A stretch of 64,000 bases of DNA, taken from positions 1-64,000 of the forward strand of contig NZ_AUYB01000096.1 in the NCBI RefSeq assembly GCF_001625655.1, in the 5' to 3' direction. This stretch comes from Pseudoalteromonas luteoviolacea DSM 6061 (lineage in GTDB: Bacteria > Pseudomonadota > Gammaproteobacteria > Enterobacterales > Alteromonadaceae). The position numbers and the translations under genes were made by a program. The notes under the pieces were generated by a model that saw nothing but the letters and a program-made list of their open reading frames with translations, made no database searches and had not been told where the DNA came from. Shown here piece by piece: positions 21,784 through 31,387 of the stretch; position 1 is the first letter of the stretch; each line of letters starts with the position of its first letter.

Positions 21784-23606
21784 TGCAGCCACTCCTTCAA
21801 TGCGTTAGGTGTGGCTAATTGCAGATCTTTGGAAGTGCCAAACTCAGCCCGTTGTAGCGTTTTAAGTGTGTTAAGCATGCTATTCGCTGCAGACTGCTCG
21901 ACTCTAAAGTAACGATTCAAAGTGTCCTTCGCGCCCTCTACAGCATTAAAATAAATACTCATTTGCCCGTCTAACATTGCGGTTTGAGCTTGTTGTAAAT
22001 AGCTGCGCAGCTGGCTGCGAATTAACTGTTGCTCTTGTGCATCAAGTAACGGATCAATAACCGGTTTGTCATGTCGCTCAACCGTTAAAAATTCAGCACT
22101 AATCTTCTCTAAACTGCGGATGATGTTTTCGCGCCATTCACTAATATCACTGCTCAGAACAGTAGAGTGTGGCTCAGACACCGTTGGCTTTTCGAAGGTC
22201 TTGAGAGGCACACTGTCTACTTGCGACAGTAAACCAGCCAGCTCCATATACAAGGCTTCCGTCTTTGGTTTTGGTTGTGCTTGTAATTTGGCAATGTCTG
22301 TACTGATTGCTAACCGCAACGCATCAGTGCCAGTTTCTTCAGCTAAAGCTTGTTTTAGACGCTTTAACACCAAAACTGAACCTAAGTAATCTCGCTCACT
22401 CAATGCTTTAAACTCGGCATGACGCGCCAAAGAACGTAGCTCTGAGCTAAGCGCCCCGCCTACTTGCTGGCGCGCCTTTGACAGTGCTTGTTGAAGGTTT
22501 TCAGCGACCTGAGCTTGCTGCCTTGCCAATTGCTCAGTCACAAGTTGCTCTTGCTTCGGCCACTGTGACTGCAACTGATTGAGTGATGATATTGCACTGC
22601 TAAGTTGGGTTTGTAGCTGCTGATTTTGTTGCTGAAGCGCAGCAAGTGAATTCTGTCGCTGCACATCTTGTTGTTGATTGTAATAAAACAGACCTGATGT
22701 AGCACCCACGCCCGTCAGCGCAATTAAAAGTGCCACCACAGCCGTCTTACTCAGCTTTGCTTTGGGAGCGCGCTCGGTATTCTCCTCTGCGACTTCCATA
22801 TTCTGTTTTGATTCAGACGTGCTTGTTTGTTGGTTTTTTTCCGTCATTGCGCTGCCCTGTTGGGAAGTTAATTTACAGATCGTCTTAAAGAGTGACTCAT
22901 TACTTGCTCCGTCACTCACGATGATCTGCTCATCGGTTATTTTAAACTGTATTTTGAGATGTTGCGCAGTACGCGCACTTACTACGACAAAGTAACGCGC
23001 TTTAAGCCAACGCAAATGTGCAGACTGTTTGCTGTTAAATATCGCATCCACTGCCGTATTACTGGTTACCACTATACCGTCAATCTTCTCCTGCATCCAG
23101 TGGTCTAACCAGTCAGAAGAATATTCATGAATCGAACATCGCTCATACACGTTGCACATTGTAACTAAGGCGCCCCGTGACTTCAGCGTTTTCGCGATAT
23201 GCGTTCTGCCGCCACGTCCTTTTACCAGTGTCACTCTAACCTGCGCTATTTCTTGCAAAACTGATAGAGCAACCAACCCCTCTGAGTCCTGCTGAGTCGG
23301 TACAATGGCATTGCGAGAAAAGTGCTCTACTATGGTATCGGCCGTTTGCTGACCAACCGCAATGAGTTGAGCATGTGTAGAAAGTGGTATAGCTGCTTTT
23401 TGAAGTTGTGCAGCGAAATTAAGCACCGCATCTTGTGAAATAAAAATGATGATCTCAGCGTCACAAGCTTCAACCAGTTGGGCCTGTGAAGCTTCTACGC
23501 TTTCGAGTTTCAGCACTGGTGTGCACAGCGCTGAAATCCCCTGTTTTGCCAACTCAGTGGCTAATTCATCCCCTTTTCCTTGCGGCCGAGTTATGGCAAA
23601 TTTCAC
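21780..23606 (-). CDS. hemD: Fused uroporphyrinogen-III synthase / HemX membrane protein
   Basis: One uninterrupted frame of 608 residues joins two proteins that are separate in E. coli. Residues 1 to about 245 are HemD, which closes and isomerises hydroxymethylbilane to uroporphyrinogen III. From about 252 (MTEKNQQTST) the chain is HemX-like: a charged linker, one membrane helix near 284-308, a long glutamine-rich coiled coil, and a conserved helical domain to the end. The fusion would tether the synthase to the inner membrane. The start is GTG, one base after the hemC stop. HemX function is not established; it is no longer believed to be a methyltransferase. Confidence 0.9.
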   Translation of the reverse strand: MKFAITRPQGKGDELATELAKQGISALCTPVLKLESVEASQAQLVEACDAEIIIFISQDAVLNFAAQLQKAAIPLSTHAQLIAVGQQTADTIVEHFSRNAIVPTQQDSEGLVALSVLQEIAQVRVTLVKGRGGRTHIAKTLKSRGALVTMCNVYERCSIHEYSSDWLDHWMQEKIDGIVVTSNTAVDAIFNSKQSAHLRWLKARYFVVVSARTAQHLKIQFKITDEQIIVSDGASNESLFKTICKLTSQQGSAMTEKNQQTSTSESKQNMEVAEENTERAPKAKLSKTAVVALLIALTGVGATSGLFYYNQQQDVQRQNSLAALQQQNQQLQTQLSSAISSLNQLQSQWPKQEQLVTEQLARQQAQVAENLQQALSKARQQVGGALSSELRSLARHAEFKALSERDYLGSVLVLKRLKQALAEETGTDALRLAISTDIAKLQAQPKPKTEALYMELAGLLSQVDSVPLKTFEKPTVSEPHSTVLSSDISEWRENIIRSLEKISAEFLTVERHDKPVIDPLLDAQEQQLIRSQLRSYLQQAQTAMLDGQMSIYFNAVEGAKDTLNRYFRVEQSAANSMLNTLKTLQRAEFGTSKDLQLATPNALKEWLQ

Positions 23607-23607
23607 A

Positions 23608-24546
23608 TTAAGCGTCTCTGTATACCTCAGCTAAAATCTTATCTGCACCTTGTTCAAGCAGAGATTCAGCTAGTTCTACTCCTAATGCTTCAGCTTGCTG
23701 TAAAGACCCTGTTGTTTCTGCACGCAAGATTGTGCTGCCGTCAACAGCGCCCACAAGACCTCTTAAATAAATGTGATCTCCTTGCAACTCAGCATATGCC
23801 CCAATTGGTACCTGACAACCGCCCTCAAGACGACGATTCATCGCGCGCTCGGCTAAAACGCGAGCACGGGTTGGAGCATGCTCAAGTGGTGCCAGCAGGT
23901 TTTGCACGCGGATATCATCACTGCGACACTCAATTCCTACCGCACCTTGACCATTTGCAGGCAAAGATTGCTCAACTGACACATAACTGGCGATACGCTC
24001 CGCCATTTCCAAACGGATCAGGCCCGCAGCAGCTAAGATGATTGCATCAAACTCACCGGCATCCAGCTTAGCAAGTCGTGTATTCACATTGCCACGTAAA
24101 TCTTTGATTTGCAGATCTGGCCTCATTTCTCTGATTTGGCACTGCCTGCGCAAGCTTGAAGTACCCACAACGGCACCCGCTGGTAATTCAGCTATTTGTT
24201 GATATTGGTTAGAAACAAATGCATCACGGGGGTCTTCGCGCTCACAGATAGTGTGTAACTTCAACCCTTCTGGAAAATCTACAGGCACATCTTTCATTGA
24301 GTGGACGGCGATATCAGCACGTCCCTCTAGCATCGCTTGCTCTAGCTCTTTTACAAACAAACCCTTACCACCAATTTTGGCCAGAGGCGTATCTAAAATT
24401 TTGTCGCCTTTGGTCGACATGGGCACCAATTCAACGACAAGGTCTGGATGAAAATGTTCAAGTTGCGCTTTTACATACTCCGCTTGCCAAAGCGCCAGTG
24501 CACTTTTACGCGTAGCTATGCGAACAATATTTTTTGTGTCTGTCAT
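23608..24546 (-). CDS. hemC: Porphobilinogen deaminase (hydroxymethylbilane synthase)
   Basis: HemC of 312 residues. It polymerises four porphobilinogens into hydroxymethylbilane on a dipyrromethane cofactor. Motifs: [17 protein letters not shown] at the N-terminus, [30 protein letters not shown], and the cofactor-binding cysteine in [12 protein letters not shown] near residue 242. AAGG lies six bases upstream of the ATG. It is immediately upstream of hemDX (1-base gap) and 18 bases downstream of the DUF2914 gene, all one strand. Confidence 0.97.
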   Translation of the reverse strand: MTDTKNIVRIATRKSALALWQAEYVKAQLEHFHPDLVVELVPMSTKGDKILDTPLAKIGGKGLFVKELEQAMLEGRADIAVHSMKDVPVDFPEGLKLHTICEREDPRDAFVSNQYQQIAELPAGAVVGTSSLRRQCQIREMRPDLQIKDLRGNVNTRLAKLDAGEFDAIILAAAGLIRLEMAERIASYVSVEQSLPANGQGAVGIECRSDDIRVQNLLAPLEHAPTRARVLAERAMNRRLEGGCQVPIGAYAELQGDHIYLRGLVGAVDGSTILRAETTGSLQQAEALGVELAESLLEQGADKILAEVYRDA

Positions 24547-24564
24547 GTTTTGCCTTGTCGGCTC

Positions 24565-25458
24565 CTAAGGAGCCTTTGCTAAAATTCGAAATGATTTTTG
24601 TGCCAACAACTGTCCATTTTGCGTGATGACTTCTACGCGCCACTGTCCAGTTTGGCTTGGCATAATATTTTTACTTGAGTACGTACGGAACCGTGGCGCA
24701 CTGATGGATAAGGTGATTTCAGCCATCAGTTGCTCTTGGTGAAACCACAAATGTTGCACCACTTCGCCTTGGAGGCCTTTGATCTCGGTAAAGAAATATA
24801 GCTTTTCTTCAAATCTATTTTGCTCAACGAGGTGCTTAAGTACGTTAACTGGTTCGCGATTTTCAATACCAGATGTAAGAACCGCGCGACTGATATGGCT
24901 AGTATCCACTTTGGCATTGAGCGCAACGCTGGCAATTTGTGCATCGTCAGCAAATCGCGTTGTGGTAGCAGGGCTTTCCTGAAACTCAGGTTGCGCAGGT
25001 AGCTCTGGCTGTACGTTTGCTTCTTCAGTGTCATTTGATGCCACAATTAACAAGCTATCTGCGTCATCGGCCACGTTAACAACGACTACAGAGGATAGTT
25101 CAGGCTCTGCTTCGGCCACAACCTGCTCGTCCTGAGTTGTTAGCTCGATGTCGTTAACTTCTGAGTTTAAAGCTTGATTGTCTTGAATTTGAGGTACAGA
25201 CGGACGCTCTGTAGCTGGGGTTACGGGATTATTTGCAACTGACGCAGCTAAAACCACAGCATCGGAGTTTACCGTCGTTGAATCATCCGCATATACCGAC
25301 TTAAATACGCCATAAGACAACGCCATCACACCAAAGCTCATCATGACCAGCACGGTAATTATACGTCGCCAATGATATTGATAACTCACTGAGTTTGCTG
25401 TTGCTGGCTGCGACTGCGCATCAGTCACTTTGGTTTTAATCACTATACGTTGAGTCAT
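24565..25458 (-). CDS. DUF2914 membrane protein
   Basis: Protein of 297 residues. A cytoplasmic N-terminal stretch of about 30 residues is followed by one membrane helix near 32-54. Then comes a long acidic, low-complexity linker to about 185, rich in Val, Glu, Asp and Ala. The conserved C-terminal beta-rich DUF2914 domain (about 195-295) contains the pattern F.E..GL.GE.V.H.W and the ending W.VEV....G. Function unknown; topology places the domain in the periplasm. It lies between the esterase and hemC with 18-base gaps on both sides, so it is cotranscribed with heme genes. Confidence 0.8.
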   Translation of the reverse strand: MTQRIVIKTKVTDAQSQPATANSVSYQYHWRRIITVLVMMSFGVMALSYGVFKSVYADDSTTVNSDAVVLAASVANNPVTPATERPSVPQIQDNQALNSEVNDIELTTQDEQVVAEAEPELSSVVVVNVADDADSLLIVASNDTEEANVQPELPAQPEFQESPATTTRFADDAQIASVALNAKVDTSHISRAVLTSGIENREPVNVLKHLVEQNRFEEKLYFFTEIKGLQGEVVQHLWFHQEQLMAEITLSISAPRFRTYSSKNIMPSQTGQWRVEVITQNGQLLAQKSFRILAKAP

Positions 25459-25476
25459 TCGTCTGTCCTAATTTCA

Positions 25477-26130
25477 CTATGACAAGCGCGAGATTAACCA
25501 CGCTCTAATCGCCTTGAGCTCTTCCAAACATACTTGGTGCTCCATGGGATAATCTTGCCAACTTACATCGTATCCTTGATGCACAAGCGCGTCATACGCT
25601 GTTTTACCCGCTGACATAGGTACAACTGGGTCATGGCTACCATGTGCCATAAAAATATTCAGCGTATTTTGGTGTGCCTCGTCTGCAAGCTTTTGAGGTG
25701 CACACATATAGGTAGATAAGGCCATCACGCCTGCAACTTGGAAAGGGAGTCTTGGTGCTAAATGCAAACTGATCACGCCACCTTGAGAAAAGCCAGCTAA
25801 GATAATTTTATCTGCTGGAATACCGGCTGCAATTTCTTTTTCAATCAAGTTTGTCACTAATGCCGCTGACTCTCTCACTCCAGACTCATCAGCTCGATTT
25901 TCAAGGTCCATGCTTTTAATATCATACCAAGCACGCATTTCCATACCACCATTGACCGTCACTGGCTGGATCGGTGCATGAGGAAATACAAAACGAACAC
26001 CCAGCTCGTCTGGCAAACCAAGCTCTGGCGCAATCGGCAAGAAGCCGTTACCCGAATCACCTAGTCCGTGCAACCAAATTACCGTTGCCTTGTGCTGCTG
26101 TTTTGCAGCGTATTCTACAAATTCTAACAT
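25477..26130 (-). CDS. Carboxylesterase / phospholipase of the alpha-beta hydrolase superfamily
   Basis: Alpha/beta hydrolase of about 217 residues in the Abhydrolase_2 (acyl-protein thioesterase/carboxylesterase) group. Catalytic serine in GFSQGG, aspartate in GSHDPVVP and histidine in PMEHQVC are all visible, plus the oxyanion segment WLHGLGDSG. The likely activity is hydrolysis of short-chain esters; the natural substrate is unknown. I chose the ATG at 26130, which shares a base with the cyaY stop (TGATG), over a GTG at 26145. It is cotranscribed with cyaY and DUF2914. Confidence 0.87.
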   Translation of the reverse strand: MLEFVEYAAKQQHKATVIWLHGLGDSGNGFLPIAPELGLPDELGVRFVFPHAPIQPVTVNGGMEMRAWYDIKSMDLENRADESGVRESAALVTNLIEKEIAAGIPADKIILAGFSQGGVISLHLAPRLPFQVAGVMALSTYMCAPQKLADEAHQNTLNIFMAHGSHDPVVPMSAGKTAYDALVHQGYDVSWQDYPMEHQVCLEELKAIRAWLISRLS

Positions 26131-26450
26131 CAGTCGTGTTGCCACTCTATTGTTTGACCTGCTTGTCGAGTCGCGGCATCAGACATAAACTGCCAAAATT
26201 CAGCGCCCGAGCGGTTATCAATCCATTTATCATCACGCAATTCAAAGTGATGCCCATTAAATTTTGTCGCGACCCATACTTGATGCAAAGGTGCTTGCTT
26301 GTTGATAATAATTTTAGACTTATCAGCAAAAATGATTTCGAGAATACCTGAGGCAGACTCATAGTCTAAATCAGCACCACAATCGTCAATCTGCTCCTCG
26401 ATCGTCAGCATCAGCGCCTCAGCTAATTGATGATATTCGTGATCTGTCAT
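26130..26450 (-). CDS. cyaY: Frataxin-like iron-binding protein CyaY
   Basis: CyaY of 106 residues. It binds iron and slows or regulates IscS-dependent Fe-S cluster assembly. The acidic first helix ([10 protein letters not shown]) and the strand pattern ILEI.F.D..KI.IN.Q.P..QVWVA are typical. AAGGAG sits six bases upstream of the ATG at 26450. It starts the minus-strand unit leading to hemC-hemDX-hemY, coupling iron handling to heme synthesis genes, and is divergent from lptM-lysA-dapF. In E. coli cyaA lies between hemC and cyaY; here it does not. Confidence 0.93.
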   Translation of the reverse strand: MTDHEYHQLAEALMLTIEEQIDDCGADLDYESASGILEIIFADKSKIIINKQAPLHQVWVATKFNGHHFELRDDKWIDNRSGAEFWQFMSDAATRQAGQTIEWQHD

Positions 26451-26582
26451 GGCTAACTCCTTAATTACGGCAACAAAGGCCAAACATTCCCTCAATCAGG
26501 GAATAAATTTCAACCGCAAAAGCTGCTTTTTTCGCGAATTCTGTTACTCTGCGATTATAAAGGCACTGACATCATTAATCTA

Positions 26583-26759
26583 ATGAAAGCGACATACACT
26601 CAATTTAGCTCACTGGCACTAGTATTAACTAGCACCTTAACGTTATCAGCTTGCGGGCAGCGTGGTCCACTGTATTTGCCTGAGGATGCAGATAAAAATC
26701 GCACAACTCAGTCCAAGCCCGAGGCACAGGATAAAGCAAAAACTGACGAAAAGGAGTGA
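26583..26759 (+). CDS. lptM: Small outer-membrane lipoprotein LptM (YifL-like)
   Basis: A 58-codon gene. The signal peptide ends in a lipobox, LSAC, with the lipidated cysteine at residue 21. The family signature CGQRGPLYLP follows, then a charged, lysine- and glutamate-rich tail. LptM assists maturation of the LPS translocon LptD in E. coli. Its last codons contain the AAGGAG ribosome site of lysA, whose ATG starts 3 bases after the lptM stop. Position and sequence match E. coli yifL. Confidence 0.92.
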   Translation: MKATYTQFSSLALVLTSTLTLSACGQRGPLYLPEDADKNRTTQSKPEAQDKAKTDEKE

Positions 26760-26762
26760 TAA

Positions 26763-28019
26763 ATGGACTTTTTCCAGTATCAAAATAATGAGCTCTTTGC
26801 CGAGCAAGTGGCTGTGCAAGACATTGCCAAGGAATATGGAACCCCTTGTTATGTTTATTCGCGCAAGACTCTGGAACGTCATTATCACGCGTTCACAGAT
26901 GCAGCAGCTGCGCATACTCACTTGGTATGCTATGCCGTTAAGGCAAACAGTAATCTAGCAGTATTGAATGTATTGGCGAGATTAGGTGCTGGGTTTGACA
27001 TTGTTTCGCAAGGGGAGCTTGCCAGAGTGCTCAAAGCTGGCGGCGATCCGAGTAAGGTAGTGTTTTCTGGTGTCGCCAAAACCAGCGACGAAATCGCATT
27101 TGCCATTGAAAAGCAAATCAAGTGTTTTAATGTTGAGTCAAAAGCCGAACTGGAACGCATTTCTGTGACAGCAACCCAAATGCAAACAGTTGCACCAGTG
27201 TCAATTCGAGTCAATCCTGATATTGATGCAAAAACACACCCATACATTTCAACTGGGCTTAAAGAGAACAAGTTTGGTATCGACATCAAACAGGCATTTG
27301 ACGTTTACCAATTGGCATGTGCACTGCCTGGCATTGAAGTGGTGGGTGTAGATTTCCACATTGGCTCTCAGCTCACTGAGGTGGAACCTTTTCTAGCAGC
27401 GCTAGATAAAGTACTGGCACTGGTAGACAAGCTAAAACGCGCCGGAATTGTGCTAAAGCACTTAGATATTGGCGGTGGGTTAGGCGTCCCATATGAGGGC
27501 GAAAAACCACCTCATCCAAGTGCCTATGCTGCACAAGTCATTGATCGTTTAAGCAACTATTCAGAACTAGAACTGATTTTTGAGCCCGGCCGTGCCATTG
27601 CTGCAAACGCAGGAATACTGGTTACAAAAGTGGAATATTTAAAGCCAACAACCGACAAGCATTTTGCTATTGTAGATGCAGGCATGAACGATATGCTTCG
27701 CCCTTCTCTGTATCAGGCATGGCAAGAAATCATTGCGGTAAGCCCTCGTACAGATGGCACACCTGAACATACCTACGACGTGGTTGGGCCGGTATGTGAA
27801 ACGGGCGATTTTATTGGCAAAGACAGAGTATTGGCCATACAACCAGGAGATCTGCTGGCACAGCGAAGCGCTGGGGCATATGGTTTTACCATGAGCTCCA
27901 ACTATAACTCACGACCGAGAGTTGCTGAGATAATGGTAGATGGGGAAACCGCACACTTAGTCAGAGCTCGTGAATCGTTAGAGTCTCTATGGCATGGTGA
28001 AGCGTTACTTTCAGAATAA
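26763..28019 (+). CDS. lysA: Diaminopimelate decarboxylase
   Basis: LysA of 418 residues. It is PLP-dependent and converts meso-diaminopimelate to L-lysine. The PLP lysine lies in CYAVKANSN near residue 59. Other motifs are the glycine-rich phosphate loop DIGGGLGVPY, EPGRAI, and the active-site cysteine segment PVCETGD from the partner subunit. It is part of lptM-lysA-dapF-DUF484-xerC, bringing together two consecutive enzymes of lysine metabolism (DapF makes its substrate). lysA is not at this place in E. coli but often is in other gammaproteobacteria. Confidence 0.97.
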   Translation: MDFFQYQNNELFAEQVAVQDIAKEYGTPCYVYSRKTLERHYHAFTDAAAAHTHLVCYAVKANSNLAVLNVLARLGAGFDIVSQGELARVLKAGGDPSKVVFSGVAKTSDEIAFAIEKQIKCFNVESKAELERISVTATQMQTVAPVSIRVNPDIDAKTHPYISTGLKENKFGIDIKQAFDVYQLACALPGIEVVGVDFHIGSQLTEVEPFLAALDKVLALVDKLKRAGIVLKHLDIGGGLGVPYEGEKPPHPSAYAAQVIDRLSNYSELELIFEPGRAIAANAGILVTKVEYLKPTTDKHFAIVDAGMNDMLRPSLYQAWQEIIAVSPRTDGTPEHTYDVVGPVCETGDFIGKDRVLAIQPGDLLAQRSAGAYGFTMSSNYNSRPRVAEIMVDGETAHLVRARESLESLWHGEALLSE

Positions 28020-28064
28020 TAATTTGCGTATATATCGCACTCAGCGACTCAATAGTAAGGTAAT

Positions 28065-28895
28065 ATGTTTGTAAATTTTTCAAAGATGCACGGCTTAGGA
28101 AATGACTTTGTAGTGATAGATAATGTCACTCAAAATGTGTTTCTATCCCGAGATCAGATCCGCAAGCTTGCTGATCGACACTTTGGTATTGGTTTCGATC
28201 AGTTACTGCTGGTTGAGCCGCCCTATTCACCAGATTTGGATTTTCACTACCGAATTTTTAATAGTGATGGCACTGAAGTAGAACAATGTGGCAACGGCGC
28301 TCGTTGCTTTGCCCGCTTCGTCCGTATGAAAGGATTGACTAACAAGCATAAAGTCAGTGTTTCTACAAAAGGGGGCGACATCACTCTCTATACAGAGAAA
28401 GACGGTCAAGTCACTGTTAATATGGGAACACCACAGTTTGCGCCACAAGATATTCCATTCAAAGCACAACAAAGCGAACTGACCTATATTCTAAGGGCGG
28501 GTGAACACACCATATTCTGCGGTGTCGTTTCTATGGGCAATCCCCATTGTGTGCTTGAGGTAGATGATATAGAAAGCGCAGACGTGGACACATTAGGACC
28601 GCTATTGGAGAATCATGAACGTTTTCCCAAGCGCGCCAATATAGGCTTCATGCAAATCATTAACCGTGAACACATCAAGCTTAGAGTTTGGGAGCGCGGA
28701 GCAAATGAAACCTTAGCGTGTGGCAGCGGTGCTTGTGGTGCTGTCGCTGTTGGTATCAAACAGGGTAAGTTGGCGGACACCGTACGTGTAGACCTGCCAG
28801 GTGGTACCTTACAGATCCGATGGAATGGTGCTAACAAGCCGGTGAAAATGACAGGCCCTGCTGAACATGTTTTTGATGGACAGGTAGCAATATGA
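28065..28895 (+). CDS. dapF: Diaminopimelate epimerase
   Basis: DapF of 276 residues. It interconverts LL- and meso-diaminopimelate without a cofactor, supplying both peptidoglycan and LysA. The two catalytic cysteines are visible in EQCGNGARC near residue 75 and ACGSGACGA near 220. The stop overlaps the next gene by four bases (ATGA), indicating translational coupling with the DUF484 gene. Confidence 0.97.
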   Translation: MFVNFSKMHGLGNDFVVIDNVTQNVFLSRDQIRKLADRHFGIGFDQLLLVEPPYSPDLDFHYRIFNSDGTEVEQCGNGARCFARFVRMKGLTNKHKVSVSTKGGDITLYTEKDGQVTVNMGTPQFAPQDIPFKAQQSELTYILRAGEHTIFCGVVSMGNPHCVLEVDDIESADVDTLGPLLENHERFPKRANIGFMQIINREHIKLRVWERGANETLACGSGACGAVAVGIKQGKLADTVRVDLPGGTLQIRWNGANKPVKMTGPAEHVFDGQVAI

Positions 28896-29518
28896 GTGAG
28901 AAAAAAAACGCAGTAACGGAAACAGAAGTAATGGGCTTTTTACAAAAAAACCCTAACTTTCTGATTGAGCACCCATATTTGTTACTCGATCTCAACTTAC
29001 ATATTCAGCAGCAAGGCGCGCCAAACCTCGCGTTGATGCAACAACGATTACTGCGCGAAGAAAATGCCAAGTTACACTCGCAGATAGAGCGAATGATGGA
29101 CTCTGCCCGAGAAAATGAACTCATTTTTAAGCTTTTTAATGATTGCCAACGTGCACTTTGGTACTGCCAAAGTTTTCAAGAGCTTGCTGATATCTTGGCT
29201 GATACTCTCACACAGTCGCCAAAAATTAATGTATGCCAACTTATTCAATACGACACAACATTAGAGGGACTAGTAAAAAGGCGCTTAAATAAACTACCTC
29301 GCTATCTAGGCCGCTTAGATAAGCAAGAGCAAAAACAGCTGTTTAGTGGATTTGATTGTCGTTCTGTTGCACTTTACCTGTTGGGACCAAGTGATGACCC
29401 AACCGCCATACTTGCCTTTGCAAGTGATTGCGCTGACCACTTTTCTCCCGACAATGGCAATCTATTTGTCAACGAGCTGGTATCGTCATTACAGCTGCGT
29501 TTAAAAGAGCTCGCATGA
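28892..29518 (+). CDS. DUF484 family protein
   Basis: Protein of 208 residues of the DUF484 family, GAF-like. The N-terminal helical part contains V..FL..NP.FL..HP.LL, the family hallmark. A coiled segment ([17 protein letters not shown]) and a GAF-type domain follow. Function is not established. It overlaps dapF and xerC by four bases each, an arrangement conserved across gammaproteobacteria that suggests a link to XerC or cell-cycle functions. Confidence 0.92.
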   Translation: MSEKKNAVTETEVMGFLQKNPNFLIEHPYLLLDLNLHIQQQGAPNLALMQQRLLREENAKLHSQIERMMDSARENELIFKLFNDCQRALWYCQSFQELADILADTLTQSPKINVCQLIQYDTTLEGLVKRRLNKLPRYLGRLDKQEQKQLFSGFDCRSVALYLLGPSDDPTAILAFASDCADHFSPDNGNLFVNELVSSLQLRLKELA

Positions 29519-30441
29519 ACGGCGATGGTGCCAATACACTCACACCATCATGGCAGCAGCCAATCTCTGACTTTATGGCGTACTTACAATTTGAAAAGCA
29601 GTACTCCGCCCACACCGTACGCCAATACCAAACACAATTGCAATTGGCCGCCCATTTTTTTGCAGCGCAAAGTGATGGCTGGTTTTCGGTTAGTAGCGAA
29701 CAAATTCGCCGCTTTTCGATGTCATTGCGCAGTAAGCAGTACAACCCCAGAAGCATCAATTTAAAGCTTAGTTGCATCCGCAGCTTGTATAAATTTTTAA
29801 AAACCAAACAGGCAGATAGCACCCTGCTGCATAATCCTGCGGCCGGACAAAAAGGCCCTAAGTTTCAAAAGCCGCTGCCTAAAAACCTCGATGTTGACCA
29901 GATGCTCCAGCTACTGGAAATAGACACCGAAGACGCACTGGCCGTGCGAGACAAAGCGATGATGGAGCTGATGTACTCTAGTGGATTACGTGTTAGTGAG
30001 CTGGTTAACACCAATTTAAATGACATTCGAGAAGGCGAGATCAGAGTACTCGGTAAAGGGAATAAAGAGCGTGTTATCCCTGTTGGTTCAAAGGCCCTTG
30101 ATGCCATTGCTGCGTGGCTAAAGTTACGACCACTTTTTGCTCATGATGAAGAATCAGCCATGTTTGTAAGTAAGCGTAAGACACGTATATCAATTCGCCA
30201 TGTCCGCGCCCGAATGAAAGAATGGGGAGTCAAACAGGGGATTTCGGCCAATGTACACCCACATAAACTACGCCACTCATTTGCCAGCCACCTACTAGAG
30301 TCAAGTGGTGATCTGCGTGCTATTCAAGAAATGCTCGGCCACACCAGTTTATCAGCAACTCAGGTCTACACCCATGTGGACTTTCAGCACCTGGCTAAAG
30401 TCTATGACCAAACTCATCCACGTGCTAGGCAAAAGAAATAA
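29515..30441 (+). CDS. xerC: Tyrosine recombinase XerC
   Basis: XerC of 308 residues. With XerD it resolves chromosome dimers at dif. The N-terminal SAM-like core-binding domain is followed by the catalytic domain with Arg in SGLRVSEL, Lys in LGKGNKER, His-x-x-Arg in HKLRHSFASHLL, the second His in LGHTSLSATQ, and the nucleophilic Tyr in VYTHV. It is translationally coupled to DUF484. Chromosomal context next to dapF identifies it as XerC, not a mobile-element integrase. Confidence 0.96.
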   Translation: MNGDGANTLTPSWQQPISDFMAYLQFEKQYSAHTVRQYQTQLQLAAHFFAAQSDGWFSVSSEQIRRFSMSLRSKQYNPRSINLKLSCIRSLYKFLKTKQADSTLLHNPAAGQKGPKFQKPLPKNLDVDQMLQLLEIDTEDALAVRDKAMMELMYSSGLRVSELVNTNLNDIREGEIRVLGKGNKERVIPVGSKALDAIAAWLKLRPLFAHDEESAMFVSKRKTRISIRHVRARMKEWGVKQGISANVHPHKLRHSFASHLLESSGDLRAIQEMLGHTSLSATQVYTHVDFQHLAKVYDQTHPRARQKK

Positions 30442-30525
30442 CCCATAAAAGGCACTGTCAATTTGCTCCGTAACCGTTGTTTTCGCGTACAATAGAATTA
30501 AATAGCACAAAGCAAAACGAGTATT

Positions 30526-31227
30526 ATGCGATTTAATCGAGCCATTAACCCTGTCAAAGTTTTAAGCTTTGATTTAGATGACACGCTTTATAACAACCAC
30601 CCAATTATTTTGAACGCCATCAGTGCCATGCAAGATTACTTGCAGTCAATTCCAGAGTGGGCCAATAAAGAAGGTGATTACTGGTTAGAGTGCAGACGCC
30701 ATGTCGGTGCAACACAGCCACACTTGCAGGACGATGTCACAACATGGAGAAAAGTAGCGTTAAAATTTGGCATGTCACAGTTAGGCTTAACAAATGATGA
30801 AATCACAAGACATTCAACCAATGCGTATCAGGCATTTGCAGACGCTCGCAGCAACATTACGGTTGCCGACTCGGTTCTTGCTTTGCTGCAAAAGTTGGCT
30901 AAGAAATATACGCTCATCGCTATTACCAATGGGAATGTAGAGGTCGATAAATTTAATTTAGCGGGTGTATTTGAGCGCGTTTATCTTGCTGGTCCTGACG
31001 GGAGAGCGAAGCCAGATGCTGCTTTATTTCAACGCGCTTGCCAAGACCTTGCTGTAAAACCGGCGCAGATCTTACATATTGGTGATAGCTTGGACACCGA
31101 TGTACAAGGAGCCAACTTGGCGGGTTGCCAAAGTATATGGCTTAATAATCAACAAACAACCTATACGTACAAAGGGCTCGCAGATATCGAAATAAGCGAT
31201 ATTCATCAGCTCTCGCTATTAGAGTAG
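30526..31227 (+). CDS. yigB: HAD-family hydrolase, YigB-like flavin phosphatase
   Basis: HAD phosphatase of 233 residues. Motif I SFDLDDTLYN has both catalytic aspartates, motif II is ITNGN, motif III includes a lysine in RAKPDAALF, and motif IV is HIGDSLDTDV. The position downstream of xerC matches E. coli YigB, which can dephosphorylate 5-amino-6-ribitylamino-uracil phosphate in riboflavin synthesis. That substrate is inferred from position and similarity. An 84-base gap separates it from xerC. Confidence 0.88.
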   Translation: MRFNRAINPVKVLSFDLDDTLYNNHPIILNAISAMQDYLQSIPEWANKEGDYWLECRRHVGATQPHLQDDVTTWRKVALKFGMSQLGLTNDEITRHSTNAYQAFADARSNITVADSVLALLQKLAKKYTLIAITNGNVEVDKFNLAGVFERVYLAGPDGRAKPDAALFQRACQDLAVKPAQILHIGDSLDTDVQGANLAGCQSIWLNNQQTTYTYKGLADIEISDIHQLSLLE

Positions 31228-31387
31228 CCCCCATACAGTGCTGTTTCTCTGTGAAAGCGGGCATTAACCCGCAACTTCTCAATTCGTCAGCAGATCTTGT
31301 ATAAAAAGGAAATCGTCGATATTACTTTTTATATCAACCAAAGCAGAGTTAATATGGCAAGAAATACATCAAGGTGATATTCAGTTT

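Noticed and set aside
26646-26921. Minus-strand 91-codon frame opposite lptM/lysA
   Set aside because: It overlaps two well supported genes, lacks a ribosome site and has no recognisable family features.
29515-30441. xerC as the integrase of a mobile element
   Set aside because: It is coupled to dapF and DUF484 in the standard chromosomal order and has no att repeats or cargo genes nearby.
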